37,095 nucleotides of DNA, taken from Deltaproteobacteria bacterium (GTDB lineage: Bacteria > Myxococcota_A > Polyangia > HGW-17 > JAJRWW01). Under the pieces are notes generated by a model. It had not been told where the DNA came from and made no database searches. It saw only the letters and a list, made by a program, of their open reading frames with translations. Location of the stretch: contig JAOZUO010000009.1 of assembly GCA_029938605.1 (NCBI GenBank), forward strand, positions 47,191 through 84,285, in the 5' to 3' direction. The position numbers and the translations under genes were made by a program. Positions 8,287 through 16,358 of this stretch are shown here, piece after piece. Every line of letters begins with the position of its first letter. The first letter of the stretch is position 1.

Positions 8287-8600
8287 CCTACGCCTCCGGT
8301 CCGCTACTTTTTTAGGCAACCACCGGATCCCAGAGACCTCAACCAAGTCGAATACAGGGGATTGAGCCGGAGAAGAGCAGTTCTTTGCCTGGTTGTCGAG
8401 ACCACCAACAGGTTATTTGGGAGCCACATTGTCTGAAAGGCCGATAGTATCGACTCGACGGCCCGAGAGGTGTTTTCGCTGTTTTTTTTGTTGTTTTCAT
8501 GGGTTGTGTAGCCCATTGGGGAAATGGTAGTATACGAAACTGATGTAATTCAGGTGGTAGTTTTTGGGTAGTGGATTTCTACGAAAGCGTGTGAAATCGA
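8287..8600. other. Intergenic region upstream of the Rieske-like gene
   Basis: No coding sequence is supported here. A T-rich stretch (8481-8497) precedes a small inverted repeat, ATGGG at 8499-8503 and CCCAT at 8512-8516. TTGTGT (8504-8509) and TAGTAT (8528-8533) with an 18-bp spacer form a weak promoter candidate for the next gene. A CCGGT/ACCGG pair near 8297-8327 encloses a T-run but has a long loop and is not a convincing terminator. Confidence 0.4.
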
Positions 8601-9077
8601 ATGGATACAAAGATCTCCCGACGTGGGTTTTTAGAACACGCCATGTCCCTGGGAGTGGTCGGTCTGGCGACCGCGGGCCTCTGTGTCTGCATGGTTTCCG
8701 GGTGTCTTAAGAAAGACAAGACGACCGAAATACCGGCGAAAGCGCTTGTAATTAAACCTGATCGTGTAGTGGTGGACGTCAAGCAGGTGAGTGTGCTCCA
8801 AAAATTGGGCGGCTCGGCCAAGATCGTTCACCCGAAGCTGAAAGAGCGGATTATCATCGTTCATCCATCCGAGGCGCAGTATCTCGCTCTGTCGGGATTA
8901 TGCACCCACCGCGGAAAGCCTTTGGCGTACCACCATTCGTCGAAGGAGCTTCGCTGTATAAATTTCGGACATTCTAGGTTCGGTATGGATGGAATACCCA
9001 TTAAGGGCCCCGCAAAGCGGCCGCTCAAGGTATTCAGAACGCTCTATCTCGGTGGGATACTAGAGGTTTTTTTGTAG
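8601..9077 (+). CDS. Tat-exported Rieske-like lipoprotein with atypical ligand box
   Basis: A 158-residue protein. The N-terminus has a twin-arginine signal (SRRGFLEHA), then a hydrophobic stretch ending in a lipobox (MVSGC), so it is probably folded in the cytoplasm, exported by Tat and lipid-anchored. The C-terminal half is Rieske-like: 'CTHRGKPL' (C101-x-H103), then 'RCINFGHSRFGMDG' and 'GPAKRPLKVF', matching the family's 'CTHLGC', 'CPCHGSRFDLDG' and 'GPAPRPL'. Rieske proteins hold a [2Fe-2S] cluster with C-x-H and C-x-x-H; here the second box is C119-x4-H124, one residue longer, and the disulfide cysteines are absent. Cluster binding is therefore uncertain. No cytochrome b or oxidoreductase gene is adjacent. 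The ATG has no clear Shine-Dalgarno sequence. Confidence 0.75.
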   Translation: MDTKISRRGFLEHAMSLGVVGLATAGLCVCMVSGCLKKDKTTEIPAKALVIKPDRVVVDVKQVSVLQKLGGSAKIVHPKLKERIIIVHPSEAQYLALSGLCTHRGKPLAYHHSSKELRCINFGHSRFGMDGIPIKGPAKRPLKVFRTLYLGGILEVFL

Positions 9078-9173
9078 AGCACCGATCGGTCCAAGGGACT
9101 TCTGGATGGTATGGGGGAATTTCAGCTTTCTCACGAAAAGCAGAGTGGCGGGGGTGTATTTTTTTAATGCAAC

Positions 9174-9202
9174 TTGACAACACCAGGATCAGTGTATATA
9201 GA
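9174..9202 (+). promoter_or_regulatory. Strong sigma-70 promoter of the predicted ncRNA
   Basis: TTGACA at 9174-9179 is a perfect -35. TATAGA at 9197-9202 is 17 bp downstream and matches the -10 at four positions; TATATA at 9195-9200 with a 15-bp spacer is the alternative. The surrounding sequence is AT-rich, unlike the rest of the window. A start point near 9209 places the first hairpin of the RNA at its 5' end. Confidence 0.7.
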
Positions 9203-9208
9203 TTTTTA

Positions 9209-9581
9209 TAACGGGTAAGGAAAAATACAAGCCCGTTGAGATATTGCGTCGCGAGAACTTGAGAGTCGCGCAAAGCAATCACGGAGATGAAACAGACGAT
9301 CTTACACATTTAGCATTAACCTCTAGTGGCTGAGGGTCGTGGATCCATTTGGCACCCTGTCCCCTTCGGGGGTCGACAGGAGTTTGAGGCGGGTTGGTAG
9401 TGGGCGTGCTTGTGGAAACCATCGGAGTTCTGGCCACCGGTAGAACGAATCGCAATCGCCGGCAATAGTCGGCGACCCATTGGAGCTTCGGCTCTCGGAA
9501 TGCGTTGGTTCTCGTGTTAATGCGGTGTTTGAATAGGCCCTCCATTCAGTCGCCAAGGCGCTGGATAGAGGGTTTTTTTTT
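9209..9581 (+). ncRNA. Predicted structured noncoding RNA (about 370 nt), unassigned family
   Basis: This stretch is bounded by a strong promoter and a long intrinsic terminator and holds no plausible protein gene. Local hairpins seen by eye are AACGGG/CCCGTT (9210-9237, at the predicted 5' end), CGCGA/TCGCG (9250-9270), CCTGTC/GACAGG with an inner CCCC-TTCG-GGGG (9356-9380), GTTCT/AGAAC (about 9427-9446), CGCCG/CGGCG (about 9461-9475), and GAGC-TTCG-GCTC (about 9483-9494). Two hairpins carry the very stable UUCG tetraloop. The part at 9275-9330 looks unpaired and A-rich. It does not match consensus elements of tmRNA, RNase P RNA, SRP RNA or a normal-length 6S RNA. It ends 121 bp before the sigma-factor gene. 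The RNA gene is well supported by its boundaries; its function is unknown. Confidence 0.65.
9538..9581 (+). terminator. Intrinsic terminator of the predicted ncRNA
   Basis: CCCTC (9538-9542) pairs with GAGGG (9568-9572), and inside it ATTCAG/CTGGAT (with one G-T pair) and CGC/GCG form a long stem around a small loop. Nine consecutive T residues follow (9573-9581). This is the clearest rho-independent terminator in the window. Confidence 0.85.
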
Positions 9582-9702
9582 GCCTAGACCTTGGCCCGCG
9601 CCCCCACTTGACATACTTTTGTAGACCATAGGGCCTTTTTGCTCCAACAGTAGCCGTTCGGGGTACTGTAGAATGTCCGGACCTGCGTGAGGGATACGAA
9701 GG
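9582..9702. other. Leader region of the sigma-factor gene
   Basis: The region lies between the ncRNA terminator and the sigma-factor start. TTGACA at 9608-9613 is a perfect -35, but no -10 hexamer lies at 15-18 bp spacing. TAGAAT at 9669-9674 is a good -10 without a -35. The promoter of the sigma gene therefore cannot be fixed, and it may be read by a holoenzyme with different -10 preference. Confidence 0.35.
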
Positions 9703-11412
9703 ATGACAAATTCCAAGCTCATCTCCAACTTGGATGTGCAGACGTTGGCTACCAGGGGCGCGAAACAGGGGTATCTGACCTACACGGAGATATTCGGCGT
9801 ACTGCATTCCGATCTTGTGGATGAGTTGGACGACCTGTTGGTGTACCTGCAGCGCCATAAGGTCCCCGTTGTCGATTCCATCCAGGAGGGCGAGCGGTTG
9901 GCGCGTGCACGCAAATCCGCCTCCTACTCTACTGTGGCGGCTTCTGACGCTCTTTCGTCCTATCTAAGGGAGATCAATTCCCTGGTAAATTTCGATCGAG
10001 AGGAGGAGATTCTCTACGCTCGGGCGTATCGGGAAGGAGTCGTTCGCGCCATGCGTGCGGTGGTGGATGCGAGAATGTTTGTGGGCCAGGTGCTCATGGC
10101 CGCTACGAGGATACGCAAAACGCCAAAAAAGGTTTGGGAGGTGGTGGATCGCCACCGGACCAATGAAGAAGGGGCACAAGAGGCGGCGGTAACGCAGCTA
10201 CACGAAATGGCCCAGAACCTGGCCAAGCGTCAAAAGGAGGAGAGAAGGGTACTGTCGAAGCTGGGTCGTCGAGGAGTGTCGGTAGAGGAGGCCAAGTCAC
10301 TTTCCGCCAAGCTGAAAACCATACGCACAAAGATTACGGATCTGCTAGTGGGGATCCCTTTTGAGCAGAAGTTCCTAGACGAAATTGCCGCCACCATGAT
10401 GGCGTTGCACAAACGCCTCGAGGAGGCCAAGAGCCAGCGCGAGGGGTTGGCCTCTCAGCTCGGCGTCGAGGTTGCGAGGATCGACCGCGCCGTACGGCAG
10501 ATCCGGCACGAAGAGATGGAGGCGCCTCGTGGAGTGGATCTGGACGTTCTGGATCGCGAGCACAAGAACCTCAAGCGACGGATCCGTCGCATGGAGAAGC
10601 AGGCGGGAATGGACTTCGGAGGGCTCCATCGGGCCGTGTTGCGCTATCGCGCGGGGGTGCTCAAATCCCAGCGAGCGAGGGACGCACTGATCCTGAGTGC
10701 CCAGCGTCTGGTCCTGTCATCGGCTCGCTATTACGGCCGCCGCCTAGGGGGATCCGGGATGGAGGTCGCGGACCTGATCTCGGCAGGTAATCTGGGTCTA
10801 ATGCGAGCGGTGGAGCTGTTTGACCCGGACCGTGGGAATCGTTTCAGCACCTTTGCAGGGCATTGGGTTCGCCACGCCATGATTCGCACCATTCATACCC
10901 AGAGCCGAACGGTGTACGTACCGCCTCACATTCGACAGCAGATGAGTAAGATCCTGGCAGTTGAAAATGAGCTCTTGCAGCAGCACGGGCGGGTTCCCTC
11001 CAAGGAGGAGTTGGCCGAAGCCAGCGGCATCGATATCCCAAAGCTACGTCATACGCTACAGTCCTTCGGCCGAGTCTCGAGCATTGATCGTCCTTTGGAT
11101 CCCGATGACTCCGGATCGGCTACCTACGGAGATATCCTGGCCGACCGAGGGCTTACTCCTGATCAGGAGCTCGAGAGCGCCGAGCGGAAAGATCTGGTGC
11201 GAAAGCTGGCCGAGCGGCTCGAGGGTCGGGAGCGCACCATCGTCTTCATGCGTATGGGATGGGACAACGACGATCCCATGACCCTGGCCGAGATCGGATC
11301 CCGCTTCGGGATCTCACGGCAGCGAGTAGAGCAGCTTGAGAAACGTGCCCTTGGAAAGCTTCGACGCTGGGCCCGGGCGACCGGGTTAGGAGATCCTTTG
11401 CTGGGTCGTTAG
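9703..11412 (+). CDS. RpoD-like sigma-70 family factor with altered region 2.4
   Basis: A 569-residue sigma factor with the complete plan of group 1/2 factors. Residues about 20-62 resemble region 1.1 ('GYLTYTEIF...DELDDLLVYLQRHKVPVVD'). Region 1.2 is 'LSSYLREINSLVNFDREEEILYAR'. A long charged, probably coiled-coil insert (about residues 120-320) takes the place of the non-conserved region. Region 2 follows from about 326 ('DLISAGNLGLMRAVELFDPDRG.RFSTFA'), then region 3 and region 4 with the helix-turn-helix 'LAEIGSRFGISRQRVEQLEKRALGKLRR'. In region 2.4, E. coli W433, Q437 and T440 correspond to H387, H391 and I394, while W434 is kept (W388). These positions contact the -10 element, so an altered promoter preference is likely. 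The ATG follows GAGGGATACGAAGG. It may be a specialised factor rather than the primary one; a canonical rpoD elsewhere would be expected. Confidence 0.85.
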   Translation: MTNSKLISNLDVQTLATRGAKQGYLTYTEIFGVLHSDLVDELDDLLVYLQRHKVPVVDSIQEGERLARARKSASYSTVAASDALSSYLREINSLVNFDREEEILYARAYREGVVRAMRAVVDARMFVGQVLMAATRIRKTPKKVWEVVDRHRTNEEGAQEAAVTQLHEMAQNLAKRQKEERRVLSKLGRRGVSVEEAKSLSAKLKTIRTKITDLLVGIPFEQKFLDEIAATMMALHKRLEEAKSQREGLASQLGVEVARIDRAVRQIRHEEMEAPRGVDLDVLDREHKNLKRRIRRMEKQAGMDFGGLHRAVLRYRAGVLKSQRARDALILSAQRLVLSSARYYGRRLGGSGMEVADLISAGNLGLMRAVELFDPDRGNRFSTFAGHWVRHAMIRTIHTQSRTVYVPPHIRQQMSKILAVENELLQQHGRVPSKEELAEASGIDIPKLRHTLQSFGRVSSIDRPLDPDDSGSATYGDILADRGLTPDQELESAERKDLVRKLAERLEGRERTIVFMRMGWDNDDPMTLAEIGSRFGISRQRVEQLEKRALGKLRRWARATGLGDPLLGR

Positions 11413-11903
11413 ATAGTGATCCGCTCCAGGAACCGGTCCACGGCGACTTGTAGCAGCTTGTAGCACTCACGGTAGGAGGCGATGGACTGACCCATGGGAT
11501 CCGGTACATCGAATCCGACACCCTGGGCGGCCGGGTGGTCCGCCAGAGACTGCATCATCAGCTCCAGTTTGGAGCCACCCGGACCCTTGACGTCGGACAG
11601 GGGTGCGCCGAGGGTATTGGCCAACGAGCCGAAGACGAACCGATCCATGGCGATGACCCTGTCGGTCGGACCGGGGTGGATCTCCTCGGTGTGCTTTGCC
11701 AGGTGGGTAGTGAGATCTACGTCCAACTCCCGGGCCGCGGCGATGGCGGGCTTGGGGCAGGGATGACCGCGGGTCGCACCGATGCCTGCCCCATCAAAAG
11801 CCCAGCCCTCGAGGCCTAGTTTGGCGGCGGCAATCACGGCGTACTTTTCGGCGAAGGGGCTGCGGCAGATATTTCCGAAACAGATGAAATAGACGGTCTT
11901 CAT
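11409..11903 (-). CDS. Low-molecular-weight protein-tyrosine-phosphatase family protein
   Basis: A 164-residue member of the LMW-PTP family, which includes tyrosine phosphatases and arsenate reductases. The N-terminal P-loop 'CFGNICRS' (C8-x5-R14) carries the nucleophile Cys and the phosphate-binding Arg. 'VPDPMG' near residue 125 supplies the usual general-acid Asp. 'ATRGHPCPKPAIAAARELDVDLTTHLAKH' matches the family's central block. The ATG at 11903 is preferred because GGAG lies about ten bases upstream and the family starts here; an in-frame ATG at 11939 would add 12 residues. The 3' end overlaps the convergent sigma-factor gene by four bases. Substrate unknown; no tyrosine kinase or arsenic gene is nearby. 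Confidence 0.87.
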   Translation of the reverse strand: MKTVYFICFGNICRSPFAEKYAVIAAAKLGLEGWAFDGAGIGATRGHPCPKPAIAAARELDVDLTTHLAKHTEEIHPGPTDRVIAMDRFVFGSLANTLGAPLSDVKGPGGSKLELMMQSLADHPAAQGVGFDVPDPMGQSIASYRECYKLLQVAVDRFLERITI

Positions 11904-12038
11904 GGAAAATAGAGCTCCAGCATCCAATGAGTGGGTCATAGTAACCGCGGCAAGAGTTTTTTACGAGGCGGGTGGTTGCGGATACCGGTACACTTCGGAG
12001 ATAGTTTCGTGTGTTCAAAAGAGAGGTCTTGAGACGCT

Positions 12039-14042
12039 ATGAGCCAGGCATTTCAGCTGAGCAGTACCTTCAAGCCAACCGGCGACCAGCCTACCGCCAT
12101 CAAAGAGCTCTCGGCCAGGTTGCGAGCCGAGGAGAAGGATACGGTCCTGCTGGGCATCACCGGGTCCGGTAAGACCTTTACCATCGCCAACGTCATCGCC
12201 GACCTCGGGCGCCCGACGTTGATCCTGGCGCACAATAAAACCCTCGCCGCCCAGCTCTACGGAGAGTTCCACGACCTGTTTCCCAAAAGCGCGGTCCACT
12301 ATTTCGTCAGTTACTACGACTACTATCAACCTGAGGCGTACATGCCCACCTCGGACACGTACATCGAAAAAGATGCCGTCGTGAACGAGGAGATCGACCG
12401 CATGCGCCATGCGGCGACCCAGGCGTTGCTAACCCGCCCCGACGTGATCATCGTGGCTTCGGTGAGCTGTATCTTCGGCATAGGCTCTTCAAAACACTAC
12501 GATTCCATGACGGTGAACCTGGCTCGGGGCGTGGAGGTGGACCGGGACAATGTGTTGAGACGGTTGGTGGAAATACGGTACGAAAGAAACGACTTTGATT
12601 TCCACCGAGGCACCTTCCGGGTACGCGGAGATGTGGTAGAGATATTTCCAAGCTACGAGCATGAGCGGGCCATCAGGGTGGAGTGGTTTGGAGACGAGAT
12701 TGAATCCATTGGGTATATCGATCCGTTACGAGGCCGCACGTTGGAGCAGGTGGAAGAGATTCGAATCCACCCAGGCAGCCACTACGTAACCGACGCTCTC
12801 CAGTTGGTGCGGGCCATGGAGGGGATCAAGGTGGAGCTTCGGGAGAGGCTCGGTGAGTTGGAGCGCGAGGGCAAGCTCCTCGAGATGCAGCGTCTGGAGC
12901 AAAGAACTCTCTTCGATCTGGAGATGTTGGATCAGCTGGGATATTGCACCGGTATCGAGAACTACTCCCGGCACTTTTCCGGAAGAGCGCCGGGAGAGCC
13001 TCCACCAACGCTGATGGACTATTTCCCTGAGGACTACCTCATGGTTCTCGATGAGAGCCACCAGACCATACCGCAGGTGAGGGCCATGTATCGTGGGGAC
13101 CGCTCCCGAAAGGAGACCTTGGTGGAGTTCGGGTTCCGCCTGCCTTCGGCGCTGGATAACCGCCCCTTGAAGTTTGACGAATTCGAGCAGCGACCTGTGC
13201 AGCGCGTCTATGTCTCCGCCACCCCTGGAGACTATGAGTTAGAGCTCACCTCCGGAGAGGTGGTGCAGCAGGTCATCCGGCCCACGGGGCTGTTGGATCC
13301 GGAGATCGAGGTGCGCCCTGCGTCTACCCAGGTAGACGATCTCCTCGCGGAGATCCGCTCCAGGGTGGAGGCGAAGGAGCGGGTGCTGGTGACCACTTTG
13401 ACCAAGCGCATGGCAGAGGATCTCACCGAGTACTATCAAGAAGTGGGGGTCGAGGCGCAGTACCTGCACAGTGAGGTGAAGACGCTAGATCGTGTGGAGA
13501 TCATTCGAGATCTTCGCAGGGGCACCTTCGATGTGCTGGTGGGGATCAACCTGCTGCGAGAGGGATTGGATCTACCCGAGGTGTCCCTGGTGGCGATTCT
13601 GGACGCGGACAAGGAGGGGTTTCTCCGATCTGACAGATCTCTGATCCAGACCTCTGGCCGTGCGGCGAGAAATGTCCACGGCAAGGTGATCATGTACGCC
13701 GATAAGATCACCCGTTCCATGAAGAAAGCCATGGATGAGACCGACCGGCGGCGGACCATTCAGGCCGAGTACAACAGGAAGCACGATATCACTCCCGAGA
13801 CCGTGAAGCGGGCTATTTTGGACCTGGCGGGGAGCCCCTTCGAGGCGGAGTACCACGATGTTCCCCTGGCAGCCGAGGAGTCGCCGGAGGGGGTGGAGAT
13901 ATTTGGGAGCGAGTTGGCGGCGAGGGTGGCCGAGCTACGCGTCGAGATGAAGGCCGCCGCCGACAAGCTGGACTTCGAAAAGGCCGCCGATCTGCGCGAC
14001 CTCATTCACAGGCTCGAGCAGCGGGACCTCTTCGCCCGTTGA
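12039..14042 (+). CDS. uvrB: UvrABC excinuclease subunit B
   Basis: A 667-residue UvrB of normal length, the damage-verifying helicase-like subunit of nucleotide excision repair. It contains the Walker A 'GITGSGKT' (about residues 39-46), the beta-hairpin that clamps damaged DNA ('[10 protein letters not shown]', about 92-101), the Walker B-like 'DESH' (about 338), helicase motifs '[10 protein letters not shown]' and '[30 protein letters not shown]', motif VI 'QTSGRAARN', and a C-terminal UVR domain ('[17 protein letters not shown]') that binds UvrC. It is divergent from the phosphatase gene and convergent with trmB, so it appears monocistronic. No SOS box was recognised upstream. Confidence 0.97.
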   Translation: MSQAFQLSSTFKPTGDQPTAIKELSARLRAEEKDTVLLGITGSGKTFTIANVIADLGRPTLILAHNKTLAAQLYGEFHDLFPKSAVHYFVSYYDYYQPEAYMPTSDTYIEKDAVVNEEIDRMRHAATQALLTRPDVIIVASVSCIFGIGSSKHYDSMTVNLARGVEVDRDNVLRRLVEIRYERNDFDFHRGTFRVRGDVVEIFPSYEHERAIRVEWFGDEIESIGYIDPLRGRTLEQVEEIRIHPGSHYVTDALQLVRAMEGIKVELRERLGELEREGKLLEMQRLEQRTLFDLEMLDQLGYCTGIENYSRHFSGRAPGEPPPTLMDYFPEDYLMVLDESHQTIPQVRAMYRGDRSRKETLVEFGFRLPSALDNRPLKFDEFEQRPVQRVYVSATPGDYELELTSGEVVQQVIRPTGLLDPEIEVRPASTQVDDLLAEIRSRVEAKERVLVTTLTKRMAEDLTEYYQEVGVEAQYLHSEVKTLDRVEIIRDLRRGTFDVLVGINLLREGLDLPEVSLVAILDADKEGFLRSDRSLIQTSGRAARNVHGKVIMYADKITRSMKKAMDETDRRRTIQAEYNRKHDITPETVKRAILDLAGSPFEAEYHDVPLAAEESPEGVEIFGSELAARVAELRVEMKAAADKLDFEKAADLRDLIHRLEQRDLFAR

Positions 14043-14058
14043 TGTTTCCTGACACCAA

Positions 14059-14703
14059 TTAATAGAGATTCAGCCGTTGGGTCGACCGGACCTTGGCAAA
14101 CCGTAGTCGCCAGACTTTCTCGCCATTTTCCAGGCAGAAACCCTCCCGTCGGGTCTGCGCTCCGAAGACGTTTGTGGGGGCAAACGTCCACTCTCCGCAG
14201 AGATTTTCGAATTCGTCGCTGAGCTCCAGAATTTCGAGGGCTTCGAGGCCCAGATCCCAGATGTCTGTTTGAACGGCCAACACTCCATCTGGGGTGAGCA
14301 CCTGGGCAATGGTGCCCGCCAGGTCCAAGGTGAAGAAACGCCTCTTGTGCTGGCTCCGCTTGAAGCAGGGGTCGGGGAAGTTTACGTGGCACAGGTCCAC
14401 CGAGCCGGGCGCGAAGAGGGTTTCCAGATCGAGGTTCAGGTTGGCGTACACCGCCTGCACCGGGACCGACTCCTGGGCTGCCCGCAGGTTGACGCGTTCC
14501 ACCAGGGCTTCCCGTATCTCCACACCGACATAGGTTCGCTCAGGCGCCACGTGGGCCCGGGCAAAGAGGAAGGATCCTTCGGCGCAGCCTAGCTCCACTT
14601 CCACAGGAAGGCCCGGGGGTAGAGACAAGCGGCTCGCGCCCGTGTCCATGTGGTGCACCGACAGCGGGTTGACGTGGTGTCGGATCCGGCGTCGACGTCC
14701 CAT
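14059..14703 (-). CDS. trmB: tRNA (guanine(46)-N7)-methyltransferase TrmB
   Basis: A 214-residue TrmB-family enzyme that uses SAM to methylate G46 in the tRNA variable loop. The SAM site is 'VEVELGCAEGSFLF' (family 'EIGCGKG'). The tRNA-binding/catalytic block is 'NFPDPCFKRSQHKRRFF' (family 'FPDPWPKKRHHKRR'), and the C-terminal 'TRREGFCLENGEKVWRLRF' fits the family's 'T.FE..G...G..I..L.F'. The N-terminus 'MGRRRRIRHHVNP' is the usual basic 'R.R....NP' entry. It follows the transaldolase gene by 45 bp on the same strand, probably as the last gene of the pal operon, and is convergent with uvrB. Confidence 0.88.
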   Translation of the reverse strand: MGRRRRIRHHVNPLSVHHMDTGASRLSLPPGLPVEVELGCAEGSFLFARAHVAPERTYVGVEIREALVERVNLRAAQESVPVQAVYANLNLDLETLFAPGSVDLCHVNFPDPCFKRSQHKRRFFTLDLAGTIAQVLTPDGVLAVQTDIWDLGLEALEILELSDEFENLCGEWTFAPTNVFGAQTRREGFCLENGEKVWRLRFAKVRSTQRLNLY

Positions 14704-14748
14704 GGTTCAGGCGCTTTTTTTCTCAGGAGCGGGTGCGCTCGTCAGCCT

Positions 14749-15393
14749 CTACTTGGGAACCTTTTCCCAGTCCTTCATGAAGCCTTCGATGCCCCGGTCG
14801 GTGAGCGGATGCTTAATGAGCTGCAGCATGACCTTGAGGGGGATGGTGGCCACATGGGCGCCCATACGCGCTGACTCCAGCACGTGCAGGGGATTGCGGA
14901 TGGAGGCCACCAGCACCTGGGTGTCGAAGTCATAGGCGGAGTAGATTTCGAGGATCTCGCCGATGAGGTCCATTCCCTGAAAGGAGATGTCATCGAGGCG
15001 TCCCACGAAGGGGCTGATATAGGTGGCCCCGGCCTTGGCCGCGAGGAGGGCCTGGGTGGCGGAGAAGCAGAGCGTGACGTTGGTCTTGATTCCTTCCGCG
15101 GCGCAGGTTCGCACGCACTTGAGGCCGTCGGCCACCAGCGGGATTTTCACCACGATGTTCTTGTGGATTTTGGCTAGATCCCGGGCCTCGACCAGCATCT
15201 CGTCGTACGTCAGACTCACCGCTTCGGCGCTGATGGGGCCATCGATGATCTCGCAGATTTCCGCGATGACTTCCTTGAAGGGACGCCCGGTTTGAGCGAT
15301 CAGAGAGGGGTTGGTGGTGACACCGTCCACCAGACCCATGTCGTTGGCCTGTCGGATTTCATCCACATTGGCTGTATCGATAAAGAACTGCAT
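14749..15393 (-). CDS. Transaldolase / fructose-6-phosphate aldolase family protein
   Basis: A 214-residue short transaldolase of the TalC/Fsa type, a (beta/alpha)8 enzyme of the pentose phosphate pathway or of dihydroxyacetone/fructose-6-phosphate chemistry. Hallmarks are the N-terminal '[32 protein letters not shown]', the Schiff-base Lys83 in 'NIVVKIPLV', '[35 protein letters not shown]', and 'QVLVASIRN'. The length and motifs fit bacterial transaldolase subfamily 3B; sequence alone does not separate transaldolase from fructose-6-phosphate aldolase activity. The ATG is preceded by a perfect AAGGAGG, which sits directly behind a 9-bp hairpin (15408-15434). It lies 63 bp after the cpoB-like gene. 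Confidence 0.9.
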   Translation of the reverse strand: MQFFIDTANVDEIRQANDMGLVDGVTTNPSLIAQTGRPFKEVIAEICEIIDGPISAEAVSLTYDEMLVEARDLAKIHKNIVVKIPLVADGLKCVRTCAAEGIKTNVTLCFSATQALLAAKAGATYISPFVGRLDDISFQGMDLIGEILEIYSAYDFDTQVLVASIRNPLHVLESARMGAHVATIPLKVMLQLIKHPLTDRGIEGFMKDWEKVPK

Positions 15394-15407
15394 TGAGGCC
15401 TCCTTGT

Positions 15408-15434
15408 GGGGAGGACAATTGCTCCGTCCTCCCC
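15408..15434 (-). promoter_or_regulatory. Hairpin immediately upstream of the transaldolase ribosome-binding site
   Basis: GGGGAGGAC (15408-15416) pairs perfectly with GTCCTCCCC (15426-15434) around a nine-base loop. On the minus strand the stem ends two bases before AAGGAGG. There is no U-run, so it is not an ordinary terminator. It could set the relative expression of the downstream genes by mRNA stability or ribosome access, or be a processing site. Role inferred. Confidence 0.5.
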
Positions 15435-15456
15435 GCCTGTCAAGGGCGGTGGGCCC

Positions 15457-16350
15457 TTACCTGCGGCAGTAGCGGGAGACCGAGCGCAGGCGCTGCACCC
15501 GGGTGAGTAGCTTGCGGGCTGTGGGAGTTACCGCGGCGTGGGGGAATATCCGCAGGAGGCGGGCCAGGATGCGGGCGGCGGTTTTACACCGCTTCAGTTC
15601 AAAGTAGCTCCGGGCCGACAGCAGGCGTCCCCGGGCGGCGAACCGTCCCTTGGGGTGGGTCTTGAGCTGGCGAGAGAGCGCCACCACGGCGTTGCGGTAG
15701 TCGTAGGCGTCGAAGTACGTCTTGGCGGTGTAGTAGTACGCCGCCTCGGCCCGCCCATGGCGGGCGTATCGTCGGATGATCGCCGCGTATAGCCGCCGGG
15801 CCTTGGCTCCGCGCCCGGTGAGCCGGGCCACGTTGGCCGCTGCCCAGAACTCGGCGGCGGTTTTGGGGCCGGGCCGGGGCTTCGGCTTGGCGCGCACCTC
15901 GGCCATGAGCCGGGTCACCTCGGTCTTGATACGGGCCAGGGTCTCGGTAACTTTGGCCAGCTTCGCTCGCACCCCTTTGCCCGTCTTGGTGGAGCTGCCC
16001 TGGTCGGTCTCCACATTCTCCAGGCGGCCCTGCAACTTGGCGACGGTGGTGGCCAGCCGGTCCAGCCGGGCGCCGAACCGAGCGGAGTTTCGCAGCAGAA
16101 CGGCCCGGGCCCGGGGTAAGAGTCCCTTGAGCTCAATCAGCTCCCCCTTGGCCTTCTTGAGGGCGGTGAGAGTCTCCTGCTCGCGCTTTTTCATCAGGGA
16201 GACCCGGTCGCGCATGGACTTGACCTCCTGTTGGAGCCGAGACCCCTCCGCTTTGGTCATGAAGAACATGCACCCCGGCCCGGAGGCAATGAGCAGCAGC
16301 GCCGGCAGTAGCAGCCGACCAATGATCGTGGGAACCATAGACGTACTCAT
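15457..16350 (-). CDS. CpoB/YbgF-like periplasmic protein (coiled coil plus TPR)
   Basis: A 297-residue exported protein. The N-terminus has a hydrophobic signal (about residues 10-27) ending 'GPGC', a possible but weak lipobox. Residues about 33-160 form a predicted coiled coil ('LQQEVKSMRDRVSLMKKREQETL'), then a Pro/Lys linker and about 120 residues of TPR-like helices ('YYYTAKTYFDAYDYRNAVVALSRQLKTHPKGRFAARGRLLSARSYFELK'). Coiled coil plus TPR next to pal is the plan of CpoB/YbgF, which links the Tol-Pal system to peptidoglycan synthesis at division. It begins nine bases after the pal stop codon, so the two are cotranscribed. An in-frame ATG four codons later is an alternative start. The match is by architecture and context rather than a strong motif. 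Confidence 0.7.
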   Translation of the reverse strand: MSTSMVPTIIGRLLLPALLLIASGPGCMFFMTKAEGSRLQQEVKSMRDRVSLMKKREQETLTALKKAKGELIELKGLLPRARAVLLRNSARFGARLDRLATTVAKLQGRLENVETDQGSSTKTGKGVRAKLAKVTETLARIKTEVTRLMAEVRAKPKPRPGPKTAAEFWAAANVARLTGRGAKARRLYAAIIRRYARHGRAEAAYYYTAKTYFDAYDYRNAVVALSRQLKTHPKGRFAARGRLLSARSYFELKRCKTAARILARLLRIFPHAAVTPTARKLLTRVQRLRSVSRYCRR

Positions 16351-16358
16351 ATTCGTTG

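Noticed and set aside
9209..9581. Known RNA classes (tmRNA, RNase P RNA, SRP RNA, 6S RNA) for the predicted ncRNA
   Set aside because: No tRNA-like end with a T-loop, no GAGGAAAGUCC-type core, no SRP GGAAG loop, and the transcript is about twice the length of 6S RNA. A small frame at 9287 (MKQTILHI) has only a badly spaced ribosome-binding site.
9608..9636. Ordinary sigma-70 promoter for the sigma-factor gene
   Set aside because: The -35 is perfect, but no acceptable -10 lies 15-18 bp downstream.
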